Part shown: piece after piece, positions 1 through 10,993 of the stretch
How the letters are laid out: every line of letters starts with the position of its first letter
Numbering within the stretch: position 1 is the first letter of the stretch
Assembly: GCA_030765055.1 (NCBI GenBank)
Contig: CM060947.1
Span: forward strand, 225,816,456-225,880,455
Length of the DNA: 64,000 bases
Direction of reading: 5' to 3'
From: Mantis religiosa
Lineage: Eukaryota > Arthropoda > Insecta > Mantodea > Mantidae
The notes under the pieces: model-generated
What the model saw: only the letters and a program-made list of their open reading frames with translations
Database searches by the model: none
Told to the model about the DNA's origin: nothing
Translations under genes and position numbers: made by a program

Positions 1-559
1 ATAATATACTTGCTCTATTTATCACAGCTAAATGGGACAGAAAGTAAAAAGTAAACGCAGGATATTGCAGGGATATTTCCTCTCTGAGATGATCTAGGGG
101 TTACTGCGTAAGTTGCAGGAACTTCCATTCTACCCCTACAGAGGCAAGTTGCCAAGCTTTATGATGAGAAATAGATTATCATTCGCGCCAAATGATCCTA
201 GTAAACTCAACCCCAGAGAAATATTTTTAATGATAAATTTATTTTGGAAAGAATACAATGCAAAATTTTCACTCTTTTTCGTTTTTTATAATATTTCCGA
301 ACTTGAACGCCGTCCCATTTGTTTTCTAAATGCACTATTTGTGCACAAAAATTATAAAAGAAAAGCTTTACTGTTCGAAGTCAGTAATTCGCCACGTTGT
401 AGTATTTATGATATGATACTTTTTGTACAGATTCCTCTACAGTTTCACTACAGTGACTATAATATCGTACATGTACTTATTGTACACCCTGTACAAATGC
501 ATAAAAATGCTGACCCAAGATTTACTCGCTGACTCAGGTCCCTTGGCCATAAACCTTTG
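1..559. other. AT-rich stretch with no recognisable gene
   Basis: An open frame of 139 codons lies on the plus strand at 113-532, but its protein has no recognisable domain and no start or splice context I would defend. I see no repeat family that recurs elsewhere in the window. Treated as non-coding. Confidence 0.4.
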
Positions 560-1217
560 GTTTTCCTGAGTAGCTAGGTATCATTTCTTCTTGACTTTCG
601 CTTGTTTTACCCTAATCCAATTTCCTCTTAACCTAAGCATATTTTCCTTTTCACCGATCCCCGCTAACATGCGTAACGCAACTACCTCTTTGCTCACACT
701 GTCCCATTTCTTATCTCATATTTTTCTCCTGTAATTTAACCACCTACTTTCCATTAGGTAATGAACAGTACTCTCCTCATCTCCAGAAAATTCACATATT
801 CCTACCTCATTACTTCTCAACCCTTTTAGGTATATTATTCCTACTCTCATCCATGCTATGCCTTCACTTCCAGTTTTGTGACATTGATCTATATATTTTT
901 CCCTACCCCATTCTGTCTTTAACTACTTATAAAGTTTCAAATATTTCCTTTCTTCTATACTTTCCCATATCACCTTATCTATGTCTTGTACTGTTTTTCA
1001 CTTCCTACCAAAACCGCTATTATTTGACTCCTGTGCCCTCCATAAAACTTCCCAGGCGTATCTTTGATACCATTCTTTCCAATTCCGACCACCAACTATT
1101 TGTGTTCATAATGCTTTTCTGTTTCTTCAATAATTCCCCTTTCTGCCCTTTAATACACTTACACCAGAATTTCTGTATTGTCTCTATTATTGTTCCCCTC
1201 CTTTTTGTATTGCCCAA
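560..1217 (-). pseudogene. Decayed LINE (non-LTR retrotransposon) ORF2, C-terminal part
   Basis: Reading the minus strand from 1217 down, the frames give a peptide with NSWWSELERM, then after frameshifts IWESIEERKYLKLYK, then VGIIYLKGLRSNEVGICEF and CEFSGDEESTVHYLMES. This order (W-rich segment, Y-K segment, R-x-G/LKG, then a C-x2-C...H...C knuckle) is the usual C-terminal end of Jockey/R1/CR1-type LINE ORF2 proteins. The second and last cysteines of the knuckle are serines here, and several stops and frameshifts separate the pieces, so the copy is dead. No reverse transcriptase core is present. The adjacent SINE-A at 1231-1474 may have inserted into this relic, because LINE-like minus-strand sequence seems to resume beyond it at about 1487-1530. 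The clade is not assigned. Confidence 0.55.
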
Positions 1218-1230
1218 CTCTAGTAATGCC

Positions 1231-1474
1231 TGGCCGCGCCGTGGCTCAGTGGTTAGACCACTTGGCTCTCACCAAGGTGGCCCGGGTTCGATCCCTGGTG
1301 ACCGCAAAGTGAGATTTATAATGGAAAACACGGCGCTAGGGCTGGTTTTCTCCGGGGCCTCCGGGATCCCCCGCCATTTAATTCCACCGGTGCTCCATCT
1401 TCATCTCATATATCATCAGTGTCACCACCTGCGGTGCCATATGTAGTAAAAGCGGGCGTTAAACACTACACATT
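1231..1474 (+). mobile_element. SINE-A, full length, tRNA-Glu-like head
   Basis: The head from about 1232 carries box A (GTGGCTCAGTGG) and box B (GGTTCGATCCC) around an anticodon arm with CTCTCAC, as in tRNA-Glu(CUC). A conserved body follows, ending GCGGGCGTTAAACACTACACATTT. It is flanked by a near-perfect 12-bp direct repeat, TCTAGTAATGCC at 1219-1230 and TCTACTAATGCC at 1475-1486, which reads as the target-site duplication. Box A plus box B imply an internal RNA polymerase III promoter. It encodes no protein. Confidence 0.9.
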
Positions 1475-1787
1475 TCTACTAATGCCACTTCTCTTGGTGC
1501 CGATTTCGGCAGCCATAGTAGTTCTTTGAAAACAATCCATACATCTGGTGTAGTATTTATAATATTTCAATGGTAACAATTACACTAGGTAGCAATGAAA
1601 ATGTTTCTGACTTAAAAATAGTGAATTTACATGTATTTCCATCTGCTGAATTCAAAAATCACCATAAAAGTAATACATTTGCTCTTGTTTTGAAGAAAAA
1701 GTGACATTTCATTTTTTAGAGTGAAGATTTTAAATTTGTGGGAATTTTTTTGGGAGTTGGCACACCTGGCAAATAACAAACCACAAT

Positions 1788-2500
1788 CAGAAAGAAATTT
1801 TGGAAATTAAGTGATGCAAATGTTAAGGAAGGCTTTATGTAGGAACAAAAAAGAGAAATTGTAAGAGATCCTGCATTTAACCAAATTTTGAAGGGGGAAG
1901 ATTAGGAAGCTTGGGAAACCTTCAAAGGTGTTGTTTATGGATTTTTAGGCAACAAAAGAGATAACAACTACAAGCATTTTGTGACAGTATTCCTGCAAAA
2001 ATACCGTAACCTTGGATGCAACATGTCCCTTAAGATCCATTTTCTCCACTCCCACCTAGGCTTTTTCCCTCCTAGCTGTGAAGTATTTTTTTTAATATAT
2101 ATCTATGTATATATATTTTTTTCTTCTTTTTTCCCTCTTATGTAACCGATTTTTCATTATTTCCGTTTATTTTCTTATCTGTTTTCCTAGTTTCATAAAT
2201 ATTCACTATACACATAAACACCCATGCCCAAGGCGGGACTCGAACCCTCGACCCTCTACGCGGTGGAACAATAGAGACATGCGCTTTAGCGACCTTGGCT
2301 ACGAGGGCCGGCAACTGTTAGTGATGAACATGGGGAGAGATTCCATCAGGACATTCCTGTTATGGAACAAATATATCAGGGTCGTTGGAATGAAGTAATG
2401 CTTGCGGATTACTGTTGGTCTTGTATAGAGATTCTGCGGAACTCCATCACAAGAGGCAAGCTTAAAGACGACGAAGTCAATAGGCCACCACACGATTCTC
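1788..2500 (+). pseudogene. Unclassified arthropod repeat ORF (FHQDI/MLADYCW family), copy 1, C-terminal part
   Basis: One frame from 1788 reads KFWKLSDANVKEGF, then EIVRDPAFNQIL, GNKRDNNYKHFVTVFL, and GCNMSLKIHFLHSHLGFFP, with only two in-frame stops. After an insert at about 2055-2296 the homology resumes at about 2297 with VSDEHGERFHQDI, then YQGRWNEVMLADYCW. The same motif order occurs in copy 2 at 35.8-37.15 kb (LSDTELKEGIFFGPQI, GAINDEQNERFHQDI, CYKGRWDASMMAGF). I recognise the family from memory as a multi-copy uncharacterised protein of many arthropods. I do not know its biochemical function and do not assign one. Being multi-copy and interrupted, it is probably a transposon-borne ORF. 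This copy lacks the N-terminal half and is a pseudogene. Confidence 0.65.
2055..2310 (-). mobile_element. tRNA-derived insert (SINE-like) splitting the FHQDI relic
   Basis: On the minus strand, about 2310 to 2222 resembles a tRNA: a GCCCTCG...GGGC acceptor-like pairing and a clear T-arm/box B (GAGGGTTCGAGTCCC). An AT-rich tail with TATATA runs follows down to 2055. It sits exactly where the protein homology of copy 1 breaks (after HSHLGFFP, before VSDEHGE). The acceptor stem has two mismatches and the box A region is poor, so I do not call a functional tRNA gene. No clear target duplication is visible. Confidence 0.5.
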
Positions 2501-2510
2501 TTCAGACACG

Positions 2511-3293
2511 ACTATCTGCGACGTATTTTTCCAGCAATTTAGAACTATTAGCATGTAAGTACCAGTTAAACAAATCAAATGCACTTTCATTGTTGTTAGC
2601 ATGTATGTAATTAAAACGTATCCTTTTCTCTCAATCCGTTAATATGTAATACTTCCACCTTATGTATATCATAGAAACTAGAGCTAATAAAATATTTTTC
2701 ACTGTCATATTTGTTTTTTCTTTTCAACCCAAAATTAGTATGAATTGCCTCATGAAGTGTTAGTAGAATGGTGTGCCGGGCTATCAGTTGACAATCTCGA
2801 CAAGCCGGCAGGTAAAAGGTAGATGGCATTCTAGTCCAGGAAATATTAAATATGCTATTAAGAGATAACTAGTATTCTTTAAATGTTTTTTTACCTGTTC
2901 TTCGAACATTCTGAAATTTTGTGGAAACTTCTAAGAGCTATATGAGCAAGTAGTGGGTTACCCAGTGCATTTTTGATGCGATATGGGGTACGTTTTTGAG
3001 CGAGTTAGGAGATGCGGCCAGTGCTGCTACTGCAATATATTAGACATTTCTTATGCTTTTACTCCGCAGCAGTGGTGCATCGAAAAGAGGCCAGCACCAA
3101 GTCGTGAACTAAGTGAAGCAAGAGGTAATATTGAGCTGATTCACTTTAGTGAAGTGAAAAGAGTGAATTACATGAAAGCATACTGAAAACTGGAACTGTA
3201 TATCAAGGTACCAAGTGATCTTTGAGAGGTGGCAGCACGAAAATTGGGCGTCACAATGGTTATAGGGAATATTTAATGAACGCTGCAATTCGT
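2511..3293. other. No recognisable feature
   Basis: Only short open frames (under 85 codons) with no recognisable domains. No tRNA box B and no repeat shared with the rest of the window was seen. Confidence 0.4.
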
Positions 3294-3316
3294 AAAAAAA
3301 AAAAAAAAAAAAAAAA
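3294..3316 (+). repeat. Poly(A) run, 23 nt
   Basis: An uninterrupted run of A that could be the tail of an old retrotransposed sequence on the plus strand. The sequence upstream matches no element I recognise. Confidence 0.8.
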
Positions 3317-3807
3317 CCCCTTGCTTTATTTTCAGCATATATTTTAGTTTTAGGTATATAAATTATGAAAATGACCCAGAGATACATTAGGCTGCAACAA
3401 TTAATTCAGTATAATGGGAAATGTATAGGTAAATGTTACTGGAAAAAAGTAATTAACAGAATTTCATAGTATTAAACATTTCTAAAGCATACGCGGACTT
3501 CATGTTTTGAAATATTAATTAAAGGTTTTACTCTACATCAATTTAAGAGGTAGTTGGAGTACTTTCAGGTAAGTAGCACATAATTTCTTTTGAATTAAAT
3601 GAAACCATTTGTGATCTTAATGAAAGCAACGAAACTGATATATATTTCATTGGTATTACTGCGCTACTGAAAATGTTTTGTTTTGTTTCTCGGTAGTCTT
3701 TGAAGGATCTATTTGTTTACTCTCGAAAGCTGCTAATGTTTAACTTTGCAACAATGAATTTTTCATAAATAATGAAAGAAAAGAAACCATTTCACTGCAC
3801 ATGGTTT

Positions 3808-4020
3808 CGTAGTCCGCTGGCAAGCATGTTAGCCCCAAAATTTGGAAGTATCGCGTTTGATTCCCGGCTGATTATGGGGAAGTTTCTTTAGTCAGGATTA
3901 TTCCCTAAGCTTCTTAAATTCCGTAGGAGTGAGCTGTCGTGGAGCAAGAGCTGCGATTTCCCAGCACACTGACATTAGTATGAGTACGCTGGACCGAATA
4001 TTTCGCGCCTCTTACGAAGG
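3808..4020 (+). mobile_element. Degenerate tRNA-headed repeat
   Basis: A weak box A-like segment (CGCTGGCAAGCATG) is followed by a recognisable box B (GTTTGATTCCC) at the spacing expected of a tRNA head, then a body with TTCCGTAGGAGTGAGCTG. It is not close to SINE-A, B or C. The call rests on the box B and the spacing alone. Confidence 0.35.
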
Positions 4021-4060
4021 AGAGTTGTTTGGACTGGGTTGGACTTGGAAATGAAATGAA

Positions 4061-4103
4061 ATGTGTTTAACGCCCTCTTTCAATACATACGATACAGCAG
4101 CTG
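4061..4103 (-). mobile_element. SINE-A 3' end, separated from its head by a SINE-B dimer
   Basis: On the minus strand this reads GTATGTATTGAAAGAGGGCG followed by TTAAACAC, matching the SINE-A 3' end (CCGTATGTAGTAAAAGCGGG plus CGTTAAACAC in other copies). The rest of this SINE-A is at 4513-4712. The junction is marked by the repeated ACAGCAGCTG (4094-4103) and ACAGCAGGTG (4513-4522), a probable target duplication made when the SINE-B pair inserted. Confidence 0.7.
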
Positions 4104-4125
4104 TTATTTTTTTTTTGGGGGGGGG

Positions 4126-4355
4126 ATAATTTACGTCCTCCAACGTTAAGTCATATCGGACAATTAATGACCTGGCTGAAATGATGCTCAAATGAGTCCA
4201 GGGTCCATAGAGCTTAAAGTTACCCGACATTTGTCTAACCGGATAAGGGAAAACCCCGGAAAAACCGTATCTAGGTAACTGACCCTAACCAAGATTCGAA
4301 ATCGGGACCTCTTGAACGTGAAGCCGACATCCTGCCATCTTCACTACGAGGTGGG
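4126..4355 (-). mobile_element. SINE-B, second unit of a dimer
   Basis: On the minus strand: head with TCACGTTCAAGAGGTCCCG and a box B variant, the TTATCC...GGATAA body, then CTCATTTGAGCATCATTTCA and the conserved 3' end GATATGACTTAACGTTGGAG. It is joined directly to a truncated SINE-B at 4356. Confidence 0.85.
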
Positions 4356-4512
4356 CCATAGAGCTTAAGAGTTACCCGAAATTCGTCTTTCAGGATAAGG
4401 GAAAAAAACCCGGAAGAAACCTTATCCAGGTAACTCACTCTAACCGTGATTCGAACTTGGGACCTCTTGAACGTGAGGCAAACACACTACCATCTACGCT
4501 ACCAAGGCGGGC
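4356..4512 (-). mobile_element. SINE-B, first unit of a dimer, 3'-truncated
   Basis: Reading the minus strand, the SINE-B head (GCCCGCCTTGGTAGCGTAGA) continues to AACTCTTAAGCTCTATGG and then jumps straight into the head of a second SINE-B. The 3' third is missing. The pair is inserted inside SINE-A. Confidence 0.85.
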
Positions 4513-4712
4513 ACAGCAGGTGGTGACACTGATGAAACACGAGATGAAGATGGAGCACCGATGGAATGAAATGGCGGGGAAACCGCAAATCCCGGAAAAT
4601 AATACACATCTACCGTGTTGCCCACCACAAATCTCACTTTACGTTCGCCTGGGAACGAACCCGGGCTGCCTTGATGAGAGGAGAGTGGTCTAATTACTCA
4701 GCCACGGCGCGG
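4513..4712 (-). mobile_element. SINE-A, head and body
   Basis: On the minus strand it starts CCGCGCCGTGGCTGAGTAAT and includes box B (GGTTCGTTCCC, one change) and the body up to CAGTGTCACCACCTGCTGTG. The missing 3' end is at 4061-4103. Confidence 0.85.
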
Positions 4713-5190
4713 TTTCGTTGAACTCGGAGGGACAGTGGTTCAGAGACATATGGGAGATTGGTCAGACGTCCAGGTAAGGTTGGGAGACCTCTCGGTGCAC
4801 TCCGATAGTAACCTGGAGAGCTGTCGGCCGTATCGAGGTTACTTAGTTGGCGTAGCGGGTTGACGCACGTATCCACTTCCCCCCTTTAATGAGGGAGGGG
4901 TATTTTAAATTCAGGAACCTAATGTAAAGCCCCACGGAGAGGTTGACGTGAATCGTCCTTCCCTGGTCCAGAGGGGGAATTACGACTTCTGGTGGCAGGC
5001 CGCTATTCAAGCGTACCTCCTGAAATGCGGAGGTATGAGAGAAATAGGGGGAAAGAGAGAGAGAGAGAGAGACAGAGAGTGAGTGTGTGTGCGTGTGTGC
5101 GTGTGTCTGTGTGTGCGCGTCGTATGTGTCAAGTGTGTATGTGTCAAAAACTATTTTATTAAAGACGATGTCAATTACCAGTATCATATC
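4713..5190 (+). repeat. GC-richer segment with GTTGACGCACGTA motif, plus GA/GT microsatellite
   Basis: The motif GCGGGTTGACGCACGTA followed by a run ending CACTTCC at about 4856-4880 resembles GCGGGGTTGACGCACGTAAG at about 56,953, so part of this may be a scattered copy of the repeat around 56-57 kb. At 5054-5125 an imperfect GA tract passes into an imperfect GT tract. No protein is supported. Confidence 0.4.
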
Positions 5191-6000
5191 AGCGTCATCG
5201 GTGTTTTTTAATTTCGTTCCGCAGGAGTTCTTTTATATTCAGTAAACCTACTGGCATGACGCTGTCTCTTTTACGAGAAACAAAAGAACCATAGACAGTT
5301 TTGAACCGCGCCCTTGTGGTCATCAGGCCAACTCAATTCAGCCATCGGGGCCGACTCTTATATGAGTGTGGTTTCCTTATTTACAATAATTAAAGAATAT
5401 GAACTTATTTAATACTTTAGTATGCTCATAAAAGTATACTACAATGTAACATCTGAAGAAAATAATGAAAGCGGTAGATATCGTTGCTTTTAGTGTTTAT
5501 ATTATGAGTAAATTACAATGACCTAAGTGGCAACAAACCTTTTCAATTATTAGTGTGTGTAATCATTTGTTATAATACAGCTGAAAAGAAACAATATAAT
5601 TAGAATAATTAATGACAAAATTATTAATATGTGATGAAAATCGAACTGTAATTTAGGGGAGGATCCTAGAAAGAGTTTTAAAACACCAACGGATAATATA
5701 GAGCTAAATAAACCAAACTGTTAACTTAACTTTCTTGCTTTCTTTTGAACTAAAGCTTTGTAAAATATAAGCCCAATTAATTATTACCCTAATAAAGTAA
5801 TTTAGATAAATTAATCGGTTAGATGATTAAATACATTAATCATCAATAGGAGCCTGTCATTATTACTCTTAATATCCACTATTGGTGTTCATATTATTAA
5901 TTCACGAGATTAAAGGAGTTTTCGCAACGAAGTACCAGGAATGGGGCCAATAAATGAAAAAAACAACTATTAATTGAATAAAAGGAACAAAAATGAATAT
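5191..6000. other. AT-rich stretch, nothing recognised
   Basis: Very AT-rich, with short frames only. No SINE head and no transposase-like peptide seen. Confidence 0.4.
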
Positions 6001-6029
6001 GCAATTAATATGACAGGTGTAACATATAT

Positions 6030-6515
6030 TGGTGACGGTGCGCCGCCTGCCGAAAAGTTGAGTGAAAGTAGGGAAATTGCGCCGCCCTTATCGTCTAATG
6101 ATTGGTGGCGGGGAAGAGCGGGGTTTTCAGAGGACAGCCAGTAGCTGACGTCACGAGGCCGAAGTAGAAGTGTGTTACTACTACGCAAGAGACCGTTCAA
6201 AACTGTAATTCGATGGAGTTTCCCGTTCGAGAAGCATCTACCACGCACAAGACCTAGAGTAGACCAATAGTGTTTGGTGCATAGAGTTAGTGAAGTTTTA
6301 TGCTTGGAATTGAGTCCGTAGTGAGGAGAGGGTGCAGTGAAACAGTTCAGAATCAGTTATTCAGGGAGTTGTCCAGTGTAGATGTTCCAAGCCCCGTGGT
6401 AAGGAGCTGGCAGGCAGTTGAATAGGCAGTGTAGCAGTTCACGAGCGAAGTGATGTTAGGAATCGGTGTGCAGCTCCGTGTTGGAGGTGAAGCTGTGTGT
6501 ACATCAGAGTACTTT
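6030..6515 (+). promoter_or_regulatory. Candidate promoter and 5' leader
   Basis: This block is clearly more GC-rich than its surroundings. It holds an inverted CCAAT box (ATTGG, 6101-6105) and, 40 bp on, a perfect palindromic CRE/ATF site TGACGTCA (6146-6153). About 350 bp of leader-like sequence without a long ORF follows, rich in AGTGAAG/CAGTT words; TCAGTT at about 6351 could serve as an arthropod initiator. I see no TATA box and no coding exon downstream before the SINE-B at 6519. It could equally be the U3/R part of an old LTR. The call rests on motif clustering only. Confidence 0.3.
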
Positions 6516-6518
6516 TCT

Positions 6519-6735
6519 TAATTTACTACCTTCAAAGTTAAGTCGTATCGGATGACGAATGAAATTGAAATTATGAACGAGCTCAGGTAGCACAGAGCTT
6601 AGAGTTGCCTGTCATTCATCTTTCAGGATACCGGAAAAGCCTGGAAAAGGCCTTTCCAGATAACTCATCTTAACCGAGATGCGAACCCGGGACTTCTAGA
6701 ACTTGAGTCAGACCACTACCATCACACTGCAGAGG
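6519..6735 (-). mobile_element. SINE-B, diverged
   Basis: On the minus strand it has a degenerate head with box B (GGTTCGCATCTC), the paired GGAAAGG/CCTTTCC body region, and the 3' end CCGATACGACTTAACTTTGA. It is more diverged than most SINE-B copies here and abuts a GA array at its head end. Confidence 0.75.
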
Positions 6736-6761
6736 GAAGAAAACGTTGGTCTTTAATTGTA

Positions 6762-7471
<710 letters not shown>

Positions 7472-7800
7472 CTGACCTTGTAGCTCAGTCGGTATAACAC
7501 CTGCCTGCCGTTAATTACTGAGCTTATAGGCTACCCGAGAAGTGAGGTAGGTCTTGGCTGTAAGCATAACAAAGATTAAGTTCACATACGACTCTAACAC
7601 CTCTAAGGCCAACTGTTGAGAAATGTCCCTATATCTTATGTGATGGAATGTTATTTTGGCTTGGGGTCCAGGGTTCGATTCCCAGCTGAGGGTGGGGATC
7701 TAATGATACAACCCAACGTATATCAATTAACACCATTGATATGCTCCAAAGGAGAACAGTCGCCGATATGACCACTGTAGTTATAGGCGGGGTATAAATG
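7472..7800 (+). mobile_element. SINE-F, tRNA head with about 140-bp internal insertion
   Basis: Box A-like TTGTAGCTCAGTCGGTATAA opens the element at about 7480. Box B (GGTTCGATTCC) comes only at about 7671, so the tRNA head is split by extra sequence. The body includes CCGATATGACCACTGTAG and the 3' end TATAGGCGGGGTATAAATG with an A-rich tail. The same 3' end closes a second copy at 18,970-19,132, where box A and box B have near-normal spacing. Confidence 0.65.
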
Positions 7801-8078
7801 AAAAAAAAAAGATTCTGTGCTTTGATAATATGGTTACCATTTATTTCACTAATGCATTTTTTATTCCGAAGCTTATGGCTGAAAACCCGTTTTGATAAGA
7901 TTAAATAATTGTATTTTAAATAGGTACCATTTCTTCAAGTAACTTTCTTAATGCCGTTAAACTTAGCTAAATGTTTACTGATTAAATTTTTTTCTATCAG
8001 CTCGGAGCATATGAAAACTCAATGGAGATAACGAAATTATTAAAGGTAAGGTAAACGATTTCCTTTGAGTTATTAACC

Positions 8079-8321
8079 TTTTTTTCTTAATTTACGTCCA
8101 CCCCTACGTTAAGTTATATCGGACGGTGAATGAATTGGGTGAAATGATGCTCATATGAGTCCAGAGTCCATGGAGCTTAGAGCTACGCGACATTTGTCTT
8201 GAAGGATAAGGTAAACCCCGGAAATACCTTATCTAGGTAACTCACCCTGACCGAGATTCGAACTCGGGACCTCTTGAACGTGAGGCAGACATGCTACCAT
8301 CTACGCTACCGAGGCGGGCCC
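8079..8321 (-). mobile_element. SINE-B, full length
   Basis: On the minus strand it runs from head GGCCCGCCTCGGTAGCGTAG through box B (AGTTCGAATCTCGG) to the 3' end AACGTAGGGGTGGACGTAAA and a short A-rich tail. It is flanked by a 9-bp direct repeat, TTATTAACC, at 8070-8078 and 8323-8331, read as the target-site duplication. Confidence 0.9.
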
Positions 8322-8439
8322 ATTATTAACCCTTAATAATAGTTATTTATAAAAATCCACTGAAACCAGTACCTACGTATTAGTTTATTGAAATATTAGG
8401 TTAATAACGAAATGTTCCTTGTACTGGATGTTTTAAAAA

Positions 8440-8536
8440 GAGTGAGTGAGTGAGTGAGTGAGTGAGTGAGTGAGTGAGTGAGTGAGTGAGTGAGTGAGTG
8501 AGTGAGTGAGTGAGTGAGTGAGTGAGTGAGTGAGTG
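8440..8536 (+). repeat. (AGTG)24 microsatellite
   Basis: A perfect tetranucleotide array of about 97 bp. Confidence 0.97.
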
Positions 8537-9529
8537 TGGTTATACACCGTTCGACAGCAGGTCATTTGGGCCCAAATACAGAAAGTGTGATGTTTCCGAA
8601 CTTAATACGTTTTTAATAGCACTTCTTGGTGGCATATTACTGACTATAAATGTATTAGTTTCACTTCTCGGGTATTTCTTACTAAGTTTATTCTGTTTTC
8701 TCTATGCTCTCTAACCCTTCCATTGCTATAAGCTTATTTTATTGTGAATTTTTGTTTCCGATAAAATTTCATTGCGAACCTCTACATTCATTGTAGGTGT
8801 AACTAGAATATGGTAGACTAAATCAATAGCTAGATTTTAAATAGCTGATGTCTCACTGTTAGGCTTGAAAATTCCTGGTCCTTGCATTAGTACGAGAAAA
8901 AGCTAAAAAAGACTTACTACTCCAATAACGTGAAAGTATTTGGGAGTTCAAACTCATAATGGATAATATTCCGGAAAGGATTAACATAATAAATGTTCTG
9001 TCTTATTTCAACAGTACGATTTAAAAGATACTTTATTTTGTGTTATAACATTTTTTTCTGTAGCCAATTGGTTATATGAAAGGCATTCTTTACGAAGAAG
9101 ACTCATAAGAAGTATATTTGTAATAAAAATATGGTTGCGGTATTTTATCAACATTTAGGAAAGCAATTTTTTAGAGAACAAAAGAAGTAACGAATTGTTT
9201 TCCAAATAAAGTAAGTGATATTCCAAATAAGTAGGTATTACTTGCGGAAGATAAACTTGATAACCGAAATTATGGTTTGCCAGAAGCAAGGAATCATGAT
9301 AGACGTCAAAGGAATGTTGGTCCTTTGTGACGACCAAGGGCAAGGCCAGTTCAGTTGGGGAAAGTCTATAACAAAGCCATTTAAGAAGCAGTGTCCTTAG
9401 AAGATTTCTAAAGGAATTGTCACTTGATGTGTATGAATAGGGAATTCTTTGGATCATTTACAATGGCGACCAAAACAGCCACAAAGGGACTTTGTTTGAA
9501 AAAGGAATTTGGAGAGTGAAAGTTAGAGA
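8537..9529. other. No recognisable feature
   Basis: Short frames on both strands (up to about 100 codons), none with a recognisable domain. No shared repeat noticed. Confidence 0.35.
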
Positions 9530-10040
9530 TATATTCACGCTCAGCTGTGGTTAGGGCGCACTCTTCGGTGTGTAGCCGATTTGGCTATATCGAGGCTAGG
9601 AAGTCATTATAAACGGTCTTCGGCGTGAAGCTAAGAGAGGCGTCTGAGACGTGAAGGCTATTAGAGCGGTCAACTTGTTCTGTCTTGAATATTTGTTGGG
9701 TCATAAAAATTTATCGAGTAATAAACGATTAGCATTCAATAATTCTAAACCGAGATTGGTAACCCTCGGTCGGCAACTTCTACTTCGATGTTTGAAAAGA
9801 AGCAGTGCATAAATAATTTGGAGACGGGTATTCCAGTGTTGTGAAGATCTCCTTCTCACACCCATCCACGCATACCCTGAGAGAAACCTCATTGCTCGCC
9901 GACTTCTGTGTTCGCCATTATATTTGCGTCAAATTGGCGTTCCAACGTGGAACTTGTGTACACCCATAAACATTTGTATCAAATTGGCGCACAACGTGGA
10001 GCTGTGGTAACCCTTGATCGCCGACTTATTTGCACAACCA
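9530..10040 (+). mobile_element. Possible decayed LTR with primer-binding-site-like repeats
   Basis: The region has a TATAA box (CATTATAAACG, about 9607), a polyadenylation-like AATAAA (about 9719) and then two diverged tandem copies of a segment containing TTGGCG...CAACGTGG (9923-9955 and 9973-10004). TTGGCGCCCAACGTGG-type words are typical primer-binding sites immediately 3' of the 5' LTR in retroelements. No gag or pol coding sequence follows and the outer boundaries are unclear. The tRNA primer is not identified. An ordinary AT-rich region with chance matches remains possible. Confidence 0.3.
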
Positions 10041-10189
10041 TAAATAATTTAGTTACAAACTGAAATACCAACTTTGGTATTAGAATCTTCTTCTTCACCC
10101 TACCCCTAATAATACCACTTATAGTGCTGTTAGGATATTCTTCTATCCCTTAAAGCGGTCCTGAGAAACCGAAATTTTGGATTCGATAG

Positions 10190-10432
10190 AGAACCAGGAT
10201 AGATGATCAGCCTGATGCCTTATGTGACGGTGAAGGAAGTGGATCATAGTATGAAGTCCAGATGAATTATAGAAAAAGGTGGAGCAATTGGTGGAATGAT
10301 GGCGGGGGAAACCGGAAGACGCGGAGAAACCACACCGCAAGGCCTTTTCGAATCTCTCTTTAGCTTCACCTGGGATCGAATCCGGGCCACCTTGGTGAGA
10401 ACCAAACAGTCTAACCACTCAGCCACGCCAAA
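10190..10432 (-). mobile_element. SINE-A variant (A2)
   Basis: On the minus strand: head GGCGTGGCTGAGTGGTTAGA, box B GGATTCGATCCC, body GGTTTCCCCCGCCATCATTC then CACCAATTGCTCC. From there it departs from the common SINE-A body and continues with CTTCACCGTCACATAAGGC. The CACCAATTGCTCC form is shared with the copy at 31,251-31,409, so A2 is probably a subfamily with a different 3' end. Confidence 0.75.
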
Positions 10433-10993
10433 CATTAAACACCAGGCAGAAACTCTTATTTTTCAATTCTGGGGGCACATAAACATGTTTTCGGTGTCTG
10501 ATTTTACCGTTAAAGGCTTCTCAATTGTTTCGCGTGTTCCATAACAGAACGTCAGCGTTGAAGCTGGTTTTTCTTGAATTATCTATTCTGCATTGTAAAT
10601 GATTAATCAGCTCAACTGGGTTTCGTTTGTAAGACAAAGAAGGGCAAGTCTGTTTACTTCCCCCTCTTGGCGAACTTGTTTCATTAGCCATAGAAAGCTC
10701 CAGTTCAAAATAACATTCTGTGTTTAAATACTACCAAAGAACGAAAATGCTTCTTCATAAAACGGGGAATTTAATTAATTAGTTCTCCTTCCATACTCTG
10801 CTACATTACTGCGAAAAATAATATGTAACATTCTCATTGGTTTCTGAAATAAATATAATTTCCAGATATGCTATTCATTTATAGTTACACTCATATTAAA
10901 CAAGAGGATTATCTAAGTAATTATGAGTCAATGTTCCCGAGTAGTATATAAGATTAACATTAGCAATTTTAGGAGATAAAAAATGAAGTAATT

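Noticed and set aside
853..1218. A plus-strand protein-coding gene of up to 197 codons
   Set aside because: It is the antisense of a LINE relic and runs into the SINE-A.
1232..1305. A tRNA-Glu gene at the head of each SINE-A copy
   Set aside because: The same head recurs with the same non-tRNA body and target duplications, so these are SINEs and not tRNA genes.
2222..2310. A functional tRNA gene on the minus strand
   Set aside because: Two acceptor-stem mismatches and a poor box A/D-arm; it lies in an insert with an AT-rich tail that splits a protein relic.
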